The notes below the pieces were generated by a model. The model saw only the letters and a program-made list of their open reading frames with translations, had not been told where the DNA came from and searched no databases. From Lysobacter sp. Root494 (GTDB lineage Bacteria; Pseudomonadota; Gammaproteobacteria; Xanthomonadales; Xanthomonadaceae): DNA of 64,000 nt. The DNA is taken from positions 186,001-250,000 of the forward strand of contig NZ_LMFH01000006.1 in the NCBI RefSeq assembly GCF_001427225.1, written 5' to 3'. Position numbers and translations under genes: made by a program. Below, one piece after another: positions 9,501-18,043 of the stretch (the first letter of the stretch is position 1; every line of letters starts with the position of its first letter).

Positions 9501-9711
9501 GCTGGTGCTGTCGCACGGCGCCGGAGCGGAAGTCCGCTCCGTCACCGGCATCACGGTGTTCTCCGGAATGCTCGGCGTGACGCTGTTCGGCCTGTTCCTT
9601 ACGCCGGTGTTCTACGTGGCGTTGCGCAAGCTCGCAGGCCGCGAGTTGGTGCGGCACGACAAACCGTCTTCGCTAGCGGCCCACTCGATCACCGCGTCGT
9701 CCGTGCTCTGA
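6526..9711 (+). CDS. RND multidrug efflux permease (MexF-like, HAE1 family)
   Basis: The protein has 1061 residues, the usual length for HAE1 pumps. It starts with the family signature FSKFFIDRPIFAAVLS. It has 12 transmembrane helices: TM1, a large periplasmic loop, TM2-6, then TM7, a second loop and TM8-12. TM4 carries the proton-relay acidic pair in GIVVDDAIVVVENVER. The second half repeats the signature with KNAILIVEFARE. It exports drugs or solvents driven by proton import and docks with the adaptor before it and the outer-membrane factor after it. AAGGA lies 8 nt upstream of the start. Among known pumps it most resembles MexF; the substrate is not predictable. Confidence 0.96.
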   Translation: MDFSKFFIDRPIFAAVLSIVIFAAGLISIPLLPIGEYPEVVPPSVVVRTVYPGANPKVIAETVATPLEEAIRGVEGMMYIKSVASSDGVLQTTVTFNPEVNADEAAVRVQNRVAQALARLPEDVRRQGVTTQKQSPVFLMVVHLVSPTGKYDTLYLRNYMRLHVKDQLASIPGVGEAQPFGGGDYAMRLWLDPDKIASRGLTAGDVVRAVREQNIQVSAGQLGAEPMPNGSDFLTLINAQGRLTTPEQFGEVVIKSGTDGEVVRLSDVARIELAAGDYTMRARLDGKNAAAIGIFQAPGANALQIRDEVIRRMDEMSKQFPPGVEYKSIYDTTIFVRDSIKAVVTTLLEATFLVVLVVILFLQTWRASIIPLIAVPVSVIGTFAALHLLGFSINTLTLFGLVLAIGIVVDDAIVVVENVERHIEDGATPLQAAHLAMKEVSGPIIAIALVLCAVFVPMAFLSGVTGQFYKQFAVTIAISTVISAINSLTLSPALAARLLKPHGAAKDAPTRVIDRLFGWVFRPFNRFFATNAGRYQRGVSKALGRRGAVFVIYAVLLVATGVMFQIVPKGFIPVQDKSYIIAGVKMPEGSSIERTDAALKKIGEIAMAIDGVQNDVAFPGLNPLQFSNTPNYGVTFINLKPFGQRHRSAKEINDELSAKIAGIQDGFAFSLLPPPIQGLGNGSGYSFFIEDRNNLGYGALQSAVQAFQGAGAQTPGLGFPNTSYQANVPQLDAEVDRTKAKAQGVPLTELFDTLQTYLGSAYVNDFNMFGRTWQVIAQADGQFRDGADDIANLRTRNVNGEMVPIGSMVKVTETFGPDPVIRYNGHPAADILGEADPRMLSSAEAMEKLEELSQKVLPNGMGIEWTDLSYQQATQGKAAMVVFPLAVLLAFLVLAALYESWTLPLAVILIVPIVMLSALLGVWLTGDNNVFVQVGLVVLMGLACKNAILIVEFARELEMQGKGIVEAALEACRLRLRPIVMTSIAFIAGTIPLVLSHGAGAEVRSVTGITVFSGMLGVTLFGLFLTPVFYVALRKLAGRELVRHDKPSSLAAHSITASSVL

Positions 9712-9801
9712 CAACCGGCAATGCTGCCGGCGGGTTTGCCCGCCGGCGGTTCCCGAATCTCCACGGCGGGCCGAAGTCCGCCTAATTCAAGGAACTCCCC
9801 C

Positions 9802-10530
9802 ATGTCTTCTTCCAAGATCGCCCTCGTCACCGGTGCCACGCGCGGCATCGGCTTTGAAACCGTTCGCCAGCTCGCCAGCAACGGGGTGCACGTGCTGCTC
9901 GCCGGTCGCGATCGCGGCAAGGCGGTCGAAGCTTCGCTGAAGCTGCAGGCCGAAGGATTGTCGGTCGAAGCGATCTCGCTCGATGTCACCCGCGCGGACA
10001 GCATTACCAGTGCCGCCCAGGAAATCGCACAGAAGCACGGCAAGCTCGACATCCTCGTCAACAATGCCGGCGTCTTCCGCGACGATGCGGAGCGTAAGCC
10101 GTCGGAACAGTCGCTCGACACCTGGCGGGAAACGTTCGACACCAACGTGTTCGGCGTGGTCGCCACGACGCAGGCATTCCTGCCGCTGCTGAAGCTCGCG
10201 CCGTCCGCTCGCATCGTCAACGTGTCGAGCATCCTCGGTTCGGTCGCGGCGAATGCCGATCCGGCTTCGCCGATCTACGATTTCAAGGTGCCGGCCTACA
10301 ACGTGTCCAAGAGCGCGGTAAACGCTTGGACGGTGCAGCTGGCGCACGAGTTGCGCGACACGAACATCAAGGTGAACGCCGTGCATCCGGGTTCGGTGAA
10401 GACCGACATGAATTCGCATGGCGAACTCGAAGTCGCCGACGGTGCGAAGACCAGCGTGCGGATGGCGCTGCTCGACGATGCCGGTCCGAATGGTGGCTTC
10501 GTCTATTTCGAGGACACATTGCCATGGTGA
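9802..10530 (+). CDS. Short-chain dehydrogenase/reductase (classical SDR)
   Basis: The protein has 242 residues. The N-terminus shows the NADP-binding GATRGIG (about 11-17). NNAG, an active-site Ser in NVSSILG, and the YNVSK catalytic Tyr/Lys pair follow, so unlike the upstream SDR-like protein this one looks catalytically complete. AAGGA lies 9 nt before the chosen ATG; an upstream in-frame ATG at 9721 lacks such a site. It lies between the pump and the outer-membrane channel genes and overlaps the latter by 7 nt, so it is part of the efflux operon. It may act on a carbonyl compound that is also pumped out (inference). Confidence 0.88.
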   Translation: MSSSKIALVTGATRGIGFETVRQLASNGVHVLLAGRDRGKAVEASLKLQAEGLSVEAISLDVTRADSITSAAQEIAQKHGKLDILVNNAGVFRDDAERKPSEQSLDTWRETFDTNVFGVVATTQAFLPLLKLAPSARIVNVSSILGSVAANADPASPIYDFKVPAYNVSKSAVNAWTVQLAHELRDTNIKVNAVHPGSVKTDMNSHGELEVADGAKTSVRMALLDDAGPNGGFVYFEDTLPW

Positions 10531-12014
10531 GCACTTTCAACTTTCGTCCGCTTGCCGTCGCCGTCGCCACGATGGTGCTTGCGGCGTGCACGGTCGGTCC
10601 CGACTTCGTGCGCCCGGACATGCCAACGCCCGAACACTTCGCGCAGGCTGGCAATGCAGGACAGGGCGACGCCGTCGATGGCGAAGTGCCTGTGCAGAAC
10701 GGCGGTTTCGTCCTCGCCACCGACAACGAGTTCTGGCGCGGCTTCAATGATCCGCTGCTGACGCGGCTGGTCGAGGAAGCGTTGTCGGCCAACCACGACC
10801 TGCGTATCGCACTGGCGAATTACGACCGGGCGAATGCGCTGTTGCGCGGTGCGAAGTTCGATTATTTCCCGACGATCACGGCGACCGGCGAAGCATCCGA
10901 CGGGCGTGCCAGCGCCGACCAGGCGCCTGGGGTGTCGCGCGCGGACCGCGATGCCGAGAGTTACAGCGCGAGCGCGCAGGTGTCGTGGGAACTCGACCTG
11001 TTTGGTCGCGTCCGCCGCGGCGTGGAAGCCTCGCGTGCTGGTGCGGCGGCTTCGGGCGCGGACCTGCAGGCGATGCAGGTTGCCATCGTCGGTGAGGTCG
11101 CACGCAGCTACGTTGATCTGCGCGGGCTGCAGGAGCGACTGCGCGTGGCTCGCGAAAACGCGGAGAACCAGCAGGAAACGCTGCGCCTCGTCGATGCGCG
11201 TTTCAATGCGGGACGCGGCACCGAGTTCGATACGTCGCGTGCGCGTGCACAGTTGGAAGCCACGCGTTCGCGCGTTCCTGCACTGGAAGCGCAGGTGGCG
11301 GTAACGATGCATCGCATCGCGGTGCTCACTGGCCGCACGCCGGACGCGTTGATCGGGGAACTCGAGCAACAGCAGCCATTGCCGCCGTTGCCGGCGCGCA
11401 TCGATCCAAACGCGCCTGGCGAGGTGTTGCGCCACCGTCCCGATGTCGCGGCAGCGGAACAGCGCCTGCATGCGGCCACGGCGCGGATCGGCGTCGCGAC
11501 CGCAGACCTGTTCCCCCGCTTCACGCTCGGCGGCCTGATCGGTTCGCAGGCGATCGACAGCAGCGCGCTCTTTGAACGCGACAGCGAAACGCGTCTGGTG
11601 GCGCTCGGCATCGATTGGTCGTTCCTCGATATCGGCCGCGTGCGCGCCCGCATCAAGGCCGCTGACGCGGATGCCGAAGGCGAACTCGCGCGTTACGAAC
11701 AAACCGTGCTGCTGGCGCTCGAGGACACCGAGAACGCACTGGTCCGCCACGCCCGCGCGCGCGTCGAGGACCAGCATCTGGAACAGGCAGCGCTCGACAG
11801 TGCGAAGGCGGCACAGCTCGCGCGCGTGCGTTTCGAAGCGGGTGCGGCGGATCTGTTCGAAGTGCTCGATGCCGAACGCACGCAGTTGCAGGCGCAGGAT
11901 GCGTTCGCGGATGGCCGGACGCGGAGCGTCAACAGTGCCGTGGCGTTGTACAAGGCGCTGGCGGGCGGCTGGCCGGAGCGGATGCCGGAAAGAAAGAAAG
12001 TGGCGGGACGGTAA
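10524..12014 (+). CDS. RND outer-membrane channel lipoprotein (OprN/NodT-like)
   Basis: The protein has 496 residues. The signal peptide ends in the lipobox LAAC, with Cys22 as the lipid site, then TVGPDFVRP, a typical start of OprM/NodT factors. Two outer-membrane efflux repeats follow, with long Ala- and Arg-rich helices (about 80-280 and 290-480). A trimer of this protein forms the channel for the MexEF-like pump. The start overlaps the SDR stop (ATGGTGA). The operon appears to end here, 48 nt before the convergent DUF488 gene; that gap holds a GC-rich hairpin (CGCGGTGC/GCACCGCG) without a T run. Confidence 0.93.
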   Translation: MVSTFNFRPLAVAVATMVLAACTVGPDFVRPDMPTPEHFAQAGNAGQGDAVDGEVPVQNGGFVLATDNEFWRGFNDPLLTRLVEEALSANHDLRIALANYDRANALLRGAKFDYFPTITATGEASDGRASADQAPGVSRADRDAESYSASAQVSWELDLFGRVRRGVEASRAGAAASGADLQAMQVAIVGEVARSYVDLRGLQERLRVARENAENQQETLRLVDARFNAGRGTEFDTSRARAQLEATRSRVPALEAQVAVTMHRIAVLTGRTPDALIGELEQQQPLPPLPARIDPNAPGEVLRHRPDVAAAEQRLHAATARIGVATADLFPRFTLGGLIGSQAIDSSALFERDSETRLVALGIDWSFLDIGRVRARIKAADADAEGELARYEQTVLLALEDTENALVRHARARVEDQHLEQAALDSAKAAQLARVRFEAGAADLFEVLDAERTQLQAQDAFADGRTRSVNSAVALYKALAGGWPERMPERKKVAGR

Positions 12015-12062
12015 GTCCGCTCTTTGGCACGCGGTGCACTGGCATTGCCCGCGCACCGCGCG

Positions 12063-12614
12063 TCAAAGCAATGGCCGTTGCGGCGGGTCTTCCGCGCTGT
12101 AGTCGAGTTTTCCTCCAACGATCCTTGCGGCCCCCGTGTATGGATGTTCCTGCGCACGACCGGGCTGCACCAGGTGGATCACGGTCCAGCCTTGTGCCTT
12201 GAAATCGTCGGCAATCAGGCTGCGATGGCATTGCCACCACATCGCTTCGGCGCACATCATCGCCGTGCGCTTGCCTCGCGCGAGCGCGGCCAGGCGATCG
12301 CGCGCGTGACGGTACTCGCTGGTGCCCATGTAGTCCGCATACCCGCGGAAATGCAGGTTGCGCCATGCTGTGCTGGCCGAGTCCTTGCGCGGACTGCGTC
12401 GTCCGCCCAGGTCCGGCATCGGTACGAATTCGATACCCACCGCAGGCAGTGACCGCGCCATCGCTTCAGCCGCGAATTGCGGATGGCGACGCGAACCCGG
12501 ATAACGCCGCACATCGGCGAGGGCTTCGATGCCCGCTTCACGCAGCATCGCGACGAATGTGTCCCACTCGCGCGTGGAATGGCCGATGGTCCAGAGCGTG
12601 TGAGATTCGTCCAT
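12063..12614 (-). CDS. DUF488 family protein
   Basis: The protein has 183 residues. Family hallmarks are the N-terminal LWTIGHSTREWDTF, then ADVRRYPGSRRHPQF, and near the C-terminus AMMCAEAMWWQCHRSLIAD, with the conserved Cys-Ala-Glu and Cys-His. DUF488 proteins are widespread and without an established function; the conserved cysteines hint at redox or nucleotide chemistry. It stands alone, convergent with the efflux operon. Confidence 0.85.
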   Translation of the reverse strand: MDESHTLWTIGHSTREWDTFVAMLREAGIEALADVRRYPGSRRHPQFAAEAMARSLPAVGIEFVPMPDLGGRRSPRKDSASTAWRNLHFRGYADYMGTSEYRHARDRLAALARGKRTAMMCAEAMWWQCHRSLIADDFKAQGWTVIHLVQPGRAQEHPYTGAARIVGGKLDYSAEDPPQRPLL

Positions 12615-12975
12615 GGTGCGGATGGTGGCTGCGGAGGTGTGAAACTTTCGCGCGGGGTGTGATGTTCACGCAGCTAGCACCGAACTCGCGAGGCGTCACC
12701 ATCGATCACGGCGCCGGCTCTACCCAGACCTCCTCCTGCCGCCAGTGCGATCCGGGTTCAGTCGTCGCGCGAGGAGCAGACCTCCGAGCCAGAGTTCGTG
12801 TGCCGAGGGCTGGGCGACGGGCTAGGGTCCGGCAAAGGGTTCGAAACCGGCCACGGCCGGATCGCGAGTTGACTTGCCTCGCAGCCTCCCCAACCATTGC
12901 ACCCTGCGGCGATCGCCGCGCCCGCAACGAGACCAGGACAAGGTGGCCCGCGGAAACGTCGGCCGAGCGTGTGAC
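12615..12975. other. Intergenic region upstream of the thrS leader
   Basis: No convincing gene is seen. The region should hold the thrS promoter and the divergent DUF488 promoter. Open frames crossing it are shadows of neighbouring GC-rich sequence and have no ribosome-binding sites. Confidence 0.5.
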
Positions 12976-13002
12976 ATGAGCACTACCACCGCCCATCGCT
13001 GA
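12976..13002 (+). CDS. Putative thrS leader peptide with three Thr codons
   Basis: A nine-codon frame encodes Met-Ser-Thr-Thr-Thr-Ala-His-Arg and a TGA stop. The three consecutive threonine codons ACT-ACC-ACC lie 24 nt before an intrinsic terminator that is itself upstream of thrS, the layout of a transcription attenuator. A modest GAG lies 8 nt before the ATG. A possible pause hairpin is CGTGT (12968-12972) with ACACG (13002-13006). I could not define a strong antiterminator by eye. Confidence 0.55.
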   Translation: MSTTTAHR

Positions 13003-13025
13003 CACGTCCTCAGGTCCCGTTTCGA

Positions 13026-13053
13026 CGGCGCCCTCGGGGCGCCGTTTTCGTTT
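13026..13053 (+). terminator. Attenuator-type terminator upstream of thrS
   Basis: CGGCGCCC and GGGCGCCG form an 8-bp stem with a TCG loop, followed by TTTTCGTTT. It lies between the Thr-rich leader peptide and the thrS start, so reading through it is needed to express thrS from the upstream promoter. Confidence 0.7.
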
Positions 13054-13104
13054 CCGGTATCCGTCCGCTGCGGATCCGACCCGCTCCAAGAGATCTCCGC
13101 TCCC

Positions 13105-15006
13105 ATGATCGCCATCACGCTCCCCGACGGCAGCCGCCGTGAATTCGACAACCCCGTGTCCGTCGCCGACGTCGCCGCCTCCATCGGCGCCGGCCTGGCC
13201 AAGGCCGCGCTCGCCGGCAAGGTCGACGGCAAGCTCGTCGACACCAGCTTCCGCATCGACCACGACGCCTCGCTCGAGATCGTCACCGACAAGCATCCCG
13301 ACGCGCTCGACGTGCTGCGCCACTCCACCGCGCACCTGCTCGCGCAGGCCGTGCAACGCCTGTTCCCCGGCGCGCAGGTCACGATCGGCCCGGTGATCGA
13401 CAACGGCTTTTATTACGACTTCGCCTACGAACGTCCGTTCACGCCCGAAGACCTGCCGGCGATCGAGGCCGAGATGCAGAAGATCGTCAAGGAATCGTTG
13501 CCGGTGTCGCGCAGCGTGAAGTCGCGTGACGAAGCGGTCGCCTTCTTCAAGAACATGGGCGAGAAGTACAAGGCCGAGATCATCGAATCGATTCCGGCCA
13601 ACGAAGATCTCTCGCTGTATTCGCAGGGCGAATTCACCGACCTGTGCCGCGGCCCGCACGTCCCCGGCACCGACAAGTTGCGCGCCTTCAAGCTGATGAA
13701 GGTCGCCGGCGCCTACTGGCGTGGCGATTCCAACAACCAGATGCTCAGCCGCATCTACGGCACGGCCTGGCTCAACGACAAGGACCTCAAGGCGTACCTG
13801 ACGCAGCTGGAGGAAGCCGAGAAGCGCGACCACCGCAGGATCGCCAAGCAGCAGGACCTGTTCCACCTGCAGGAAGAGGCGCCCGGCCTGATCTTCTGGC
13901 ATCCGAAGGGCTGGTCGGTGTGGCAGGTGGTCGAGCAGTACATGCGCCGCGTCTACCGCGAGACCGGCTACGGCGAGGTGCGTTGCCCGCAGATCCTCGA
14001 CGTGTCGCTGTGGAAGTCCTCGGGCCACTGGGACAACTACAAGGACAACATGTTCTTCACCGAGTCGGAGAAGCGCACCTACGCGCTCAAGCCGATGAAC
14101 TGCCCGGGCCACGTGCAGGTGTTCAAGCAGGGGCTGCACAGCTACCGCGACCTGCCGATCCGCTACGGCGAGTTCGGCGCCTGCCACCGCAATGAGCCCT
14201 CGGGCGCGCTGCACGGCATCCTGCGCGTGCGTGGCTTCACCCAGGACGATGGCCACATCTTCTGCACCGAGGACCAGATCGAGGCCGAAGTGACCGCCTT
14301 CCACCAGCAGGCGATGAAGGTCTACGGCGACTTCGGCTTCACCGACGTCCAGCTGAAGATCGCCCTGCGCCCGGAACCGCGCCTGGGCGACGACGCCACG
14401 TGGGACAAGGCCGAGAATGCGCTGCGTTCGGCCCTGCGCGCGGCTGGCGTGGAATGGCAGGAGCTGCCGGGCGAGGGCGCCTTCTACGGCCCGAAGATCG
14501 AATACCACCTCAAGGACGCCATCGGCCGGACCTGGCAGCTGGGCACCATGCAGGTCGATTTCATGATGCCGGGACGCCTCGGGGCCGAATATGTCGACGA
14601 ACACAGCCAGAAGCGGCATCCGGTCATGCTGCACCGCGCGATCGTGGGTTCGATGGAGCGCTTCATCGGTATCCTGATCGAGCACCATGCCGGCCATTTC
14701 CCGGCCTGGCTGGCGCCGGTGCAGGCGGTCGTGGCGAATATCACCGACGCCCAGGCCGACTGGGTCGAGGAGGTTCGGAAAACCCTTTCAAATCAAGGCT
14801 TCCGGGTGCAATCCGATTTGCGGAACGAGAAGATCGGCTATAAGATCCGCGAGCACACGCTGCAGCGCGTGCCGTACCTGCTGGTGGTCGGAGACCGCGA
14901 AAAGGAAAACGGCCTGATCGCTGTGCGTACGCGGGGAGGGGAAGATCTCGGCACCATGTCCGTCGCCGATTTCGCCTCGCGTTTGCGCAGTGAGAGCGCA
15001 CAGTAG
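13105..15006 (+). CDS. thrS: Threonine-tRNA ligase
   Basis: The protein has 633 residues. The N-terminal TGS domain (1-60) is followed by the editing domain with [10 protein letters not shown] (HxxxH), and the class II catalytic core with the zinc-site Cys in MNCPGHV and motif 2 [15 protein letters not shown]. The anticodon-binding domain follows from about residue 535. It charges tRNA-Thr and edits mischarged Ser. It heads the translation cluster thrS-infC-rpmI-rplT-pheST-ihfA. The leader peptide and terminator upstream suggest control by charged tRNA-Thr. Confidence 0.97.
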   Translation: MIAITLPDGSRREFDNPVSVADVAASIGAGLAKAALAGKVDGKLVDTSFRIDHDASLEIVTDKHPDALDVLRHSTAHLLAQAVQRLFPGAQVTIGPVIDNGFYYDFAYERPFTPEDLPAIEAEMQKIVKESLPVSRSVKSRDEAVAFFKNMGEKYKAEIIESIPANEDLSLYSQGEFTDLCRGPHVPGTDKLRAFKLMKVAGAYWRGDSNNQMLSRIYGTAWLNDKDLKAYLTQLEEAEKRDHRRIAKQQDLFHLQEEAPGLIFWHPKGWSVWQVVEQYMRRVYRETGYGEVRCPQILDVSLWKSSGHWDNYKDNMFFTESEKRTYALKPMNCPGHVQVFKQGLHSYRDLPIRYGEFGACHRNEPSGALHGILRVRGFTQDDGHIFCTEDQIEAEVTAFHQQAMKVYGDFGFTDVQLKIALRPEPRLGDDATWDKAENALRSALRAAGVEWQELPGEGAFYGPKIEYHLKDAIGRTWQLGTMQVDFMMPGRLGAEYVDEHSQKRHPVMLHRAIVGSMERFIGILIEHHAGHFPAWLAPVQAVVANITDAQADWVEEVRKTLSNQGFRVQSDLRNEKIGYKIREHTLQRVPYLLVVGDREKENGLIAVRTRGGEDLGTMSVADFASRLRSESAQ

Positions 15007-15084
15007 TGGTATGAACCCCGGCCGCCGCTGCGTGCGACCGGTACCCGCTCGTCTATCGACGTGCGACTTCTTGGAGATCGCAAC

Positions 15085-15606
15085 ATCAGTACCCCCGAAA
15101 AGCCCAATCGAAAGAACCAGGAAATTCGCGTACCCCGCGTGCGCGTCATCGGCAGCGATGGCGAAATGATCGGCGTGCTCACGCGCGACGAGGCGTTGAA
15201 TCAGGCGCAGGAAGAGGGTCTCGACCTCGTCGAAATCCAGCCGAACGCCGATCCGCCGGTCTGCAAGATCATGGATTTCGGCAAGTTCAAGTTCGAGCTG
15301 CAGAAGAAGGCGAACGAGGCCAAGAAGAAGTCCAAGCAGGTCGAGATCAAGGAACTCAAGTTCCGGCCGGTCACCGATGAAGGCGACTACCAGATCAAGA
15401 TGCGCAACATCCGCCGGTTCCTCGAGGAAGGCGACAAGGTCAAGATCAACATCCGCTTCCGTGGCCGCGAAATGAGCCACCAGGAACTGGGTCGCGAGAT
15501 GGCCGCGCGTATCGAGGCGGACCTGGGCGACGAGATCGTGATCGAGTCGCGCCCGCGCCTGGAAGGGCGGCAGATGGTGATGATGATCGCGCCAAAGAAG
15601 AAATAA
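15085..15606 (+). CDS. infC: Translation initiation factor IF-3 (ATC start)
   Basis: The protein has 173 residues. The N-domain holds NQEIRVPRVRVIGSDGEMIGV, a lysine-rich linker follows, and the C-domain holds EIKELKFRPVTDEGDYQIK and ends in MMIAPKKK. IF-3 binds the 30S subunit and rejects non-canonical start codons. The start is read as ATC at 15085 because GGAG lies 8 nt before it. A GTG at 15061 in the same frame would add eight residues but has no such site and would place the GGAG inside the gene. A rare AUU/AUC start codon is the known basis of IF-3 autoregulation. Confidence 0.92.
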   Translation: MSTPEKPNRKNQEIRVPRVRVIGSDGEMIGVLTRDEALNQAQEEGLDLVEIQPNADPPVCKIMDFGKFKFELQKKANEAKKKSKQVEIKELKFRPVTDEGDYQIKMRNIRRFLEEGDKVKINIRFRGREMSHQELGREMAARIEADLGDEIVIESRPRLEGRQMVMMIAPKKK

Positions 15607-16144
15607 TCGGCCGAAGGCCGATGCCAACTGGTCCCCTCTCCCCGCCTGCGGGGAGAGGGCAAAGAGTGAGGGGAGGGGCGCCGAAGGGCGCCCTTCGCTT
15701 TTCAGGGGAAAAGGCGCCCCTCATCCGCCCTTCGGGCACCTTCTCCCCGCAAGCGGAAAGCGGAGAGAGGGAGATCCAGCCGGGAGGTGGCCGCAAGCGG
15801 AGGGAAACCGCCTGCCGGGCCTGAGCTCCGGATTCACTGCAAGACAAAACCCTCGCCCCTGCGGGGGACAGCGTTGCGCAGCAACGCAGGGCGAGGGGCG
15901 GGCCGCCCGGTCGGCCCGTAACCCCCGGAATTGCAAGGGAATCCATCTCCCGGCATAATGCGCGGCCCGGTTCACCGGGTTTGCAGTACGCAGCACTACG
16001 GAACCTGTCGCGATCCCTTCGGGATCAACGACTTACAAGCCGGCACGGGCAGGAAGGAAAGCGCGTTTTTTGCGCTTCGCGGCGAAGCCGCCAAGCGCAA
16101 AAGGGCCGCCCAGGCCAGTCACAGAAATCCGAAAGGACATCGCA
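15607..16144. other. Long infC-rpmI spacer with stacked palindromes
   Basis: No gene is seen in this 538-nt gap, although infC and rpmI are usually close. It holds a 12-bp stem hairpin (CCCTCTCCCCGC with its complement, 15634-15659), a terminator-like GGGCGCC hairpin with a T-rich tail (15676-15703), and a further GGCGCCCCTC block and GAGGGGCG block that echo the first ones. These resemble the dispersed GC-rich intergenic repeats of Xanthomonadaceae. The part near rpmI (16055-16110) can fold GCGCTTCGCGGCGAAGC and may be the place for ribosomal-protein autoregulation. Confidence 0.6.
15675..15703 (+). terminator. Terminator-like hairpin after infC
   Basis: GGGCGCC-GAAG-GGCGCCC is followed by TTCGCTTTT. 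It may reduce read-through from infC into rpmI. Confidence 0.5.
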
Positions 16145-16342
16145 ATGCCCAAGATCAAGACCAATCGGGCGGCGGCCAAGCGTTTCCGGAAGACCGCTTC
16201 CGGCAAGTACAAGGCTGGCCACGCCAACAAGAGCCACATCCTCACCAAGAAGGCGACCAAACGGAAGCGCAACCTGCGGCAGACGAACCATGTTCGTGCC
16301 GAGGACGCAGGCCGTCTGGACCGCATGCTTCCGTATTTGTGA
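16145..16342 (+). CDS. rpmI: 50S ribosomal protein L35
   Basis: The protein has 65 residues and starts [14 protein letters not shown], the family signature, with [15 protein letters not shown] in the middle. GAAAGGA lies about 8 nt before the ATG, which sets the start inside a longer open frame. It is followed 11 nt later by rplT. L35 is a large-subunit protein. Confidence 0.97.
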   Translation: MPKIKTNRAAAKRFRKTASGKYKAGHANKSHILTKKATKRKRNLRQTNHVRAEDAGRLDRMLPYL

Positions 16343-16353
16343 GGAGATGAGAA

Positions 16354-16713
16354 ATGGCACGAGTTAAGCGTGGTGTTACGGCACGAGCCCGTCACAAGAA
16401 AATCCTGAAGGCTGCCAAGGGCTACTACAACGCCCGCCGCAAGGTCTTCCGCGTCGCCAAGCAGGCGGTCACCCGGGCGCTGCAGTACGCCTACATTGGC
16501 CGCAAGCAGAAGAAGCGCAACTTCCGTTCGCTGTGGATCACCCGCATCAACGCGGCGGCCCGCATCAACGGCATGAGCTACAGCCGATTTATCAACGGCC
16601 TGCTGAAGGCCGGCATCACCCTCGACCGCAAGGTGCTGGCGGACATCGCCGTGCACGACGCGAAGGGTTTTGCGGCGCTGGCAGAGAAGGCGAAGAGCGC
16701 ACTCGCAGCGTAA
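16354..16713 (+). CDS. rplT: 50S ribosomal protein L20
   Basis: The protein has 119 residues, starting [16 protein letters not shown], with [20 protein letters not shown] in the middle. L20 binds 23S rRNA early in 50S assembly and in other bacteria represses the rpmI-rplT mRNA. A ribosome-binding site GAGGAG lies just before the ATG. A terminator follows. Confidence 0.98.
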   Translation: MARVKRGVTARARHKKILKAAKGYYNARRKVFRVAKQAVTRALQYAYIGRKQKKRNFRSLWITRINAAARINGMSYSRFINGLLKAGITLDRKVLADIAVHDAKGFAALAEKAKSALAA

Positions 16714-16767
16714 GTTGATCGGCGGCAATCCGGGTCCGGATTGCACGTTCGCACAACGCAGTACACG

Positions 16768-16806
16768 CATGGGGAAGGGCGCAAGTCCTTCCCCATGTTT
16801 CGTTTT
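16768..16806 (+). terminator. Terminator after rplT
   Basis: CATGGGGAAGG and CCTTCCCCATG form an 11-bp stem with an 8-nt loop, followed by TTTCGTTTT. Confidence 0.8.
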
Positions 16807-16830
16807 GGGAAACCGTTTTTGTTCTTGCTC

Positions 16831-16940
16831 GTCATTCCCGCGAAAGCGGAATCCAGTGACTTGTAGTGCCGGGCTTGCCCGGCATGCTCTTCCGGGCAGA
16901 CAAAGGCGAAGTCGCTGGATTCCCGCTTCGCGGGAATGAC
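16831..16940. repeat. Palindromic REP/MITE-like repeat between rplT and pheS
   Basis: Two 30-nt arms face each other: GTCATTCCCGCGAAAGCGGA (left, first part) and its near complement at 16911-16940 ending CGCGGGAATGAC. The 50-nt centre contains GCCGGGCTTGCCCGGC. This matches the general look of dispersed intergenic palindromes in Xanthomonadaceae. It carries no coding frame. Confidence 0.75.
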
Positions 16941-16966
16941 GATGTGGTGATCTGAGAGGTCGCTGA

Positions 16967-17965
<999 letters not shown>

Positions 17966-17967
17966 TC

Positions 17968-18029
17968 GTAGGGTGGGCTCCAGCCCACCATCTTCGCAAT
18001 CGTTCGCGGTGGGCCAGGGCCCACCCTAC
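17968..18029. repeat. Palindromic repeat between pheS and pheT
   Basis: GTAGGGTGGGCT and its complement AGGGCCCACCCTAC bracket a shorter inner dyad (GGGCTCCAGCCC). Such GTAGGGTGGGC palindromes are frequent dispersed intergenic elements in many gammaproteobacteria. It splits an otherwise tight pheST operon. Confidence 0.75.
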
Positions 18030-18043
18030 AGGTAACGGGCATC

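Noticed and set aside
12706-14697. A 663-codon minus-strand frame across thrS
   Set aside because: Antisense shadow of thrS, rich in Arg, Val, His and Asp as expected for complement of third-position GC; no domain.
16795-16866. A Phe-rich 23-residue frame (MFRFGKPFLFLLVIPAKAES) upstream of pheS, resembling a pheM leader peptide
   Set aside because: Its Phe codons come from the T-rich tail of the rplT terminator and the rest from the palindromic repeat; the ATG sits inside the terminator stem and no attenuator terminator with a T run follows before pheS.
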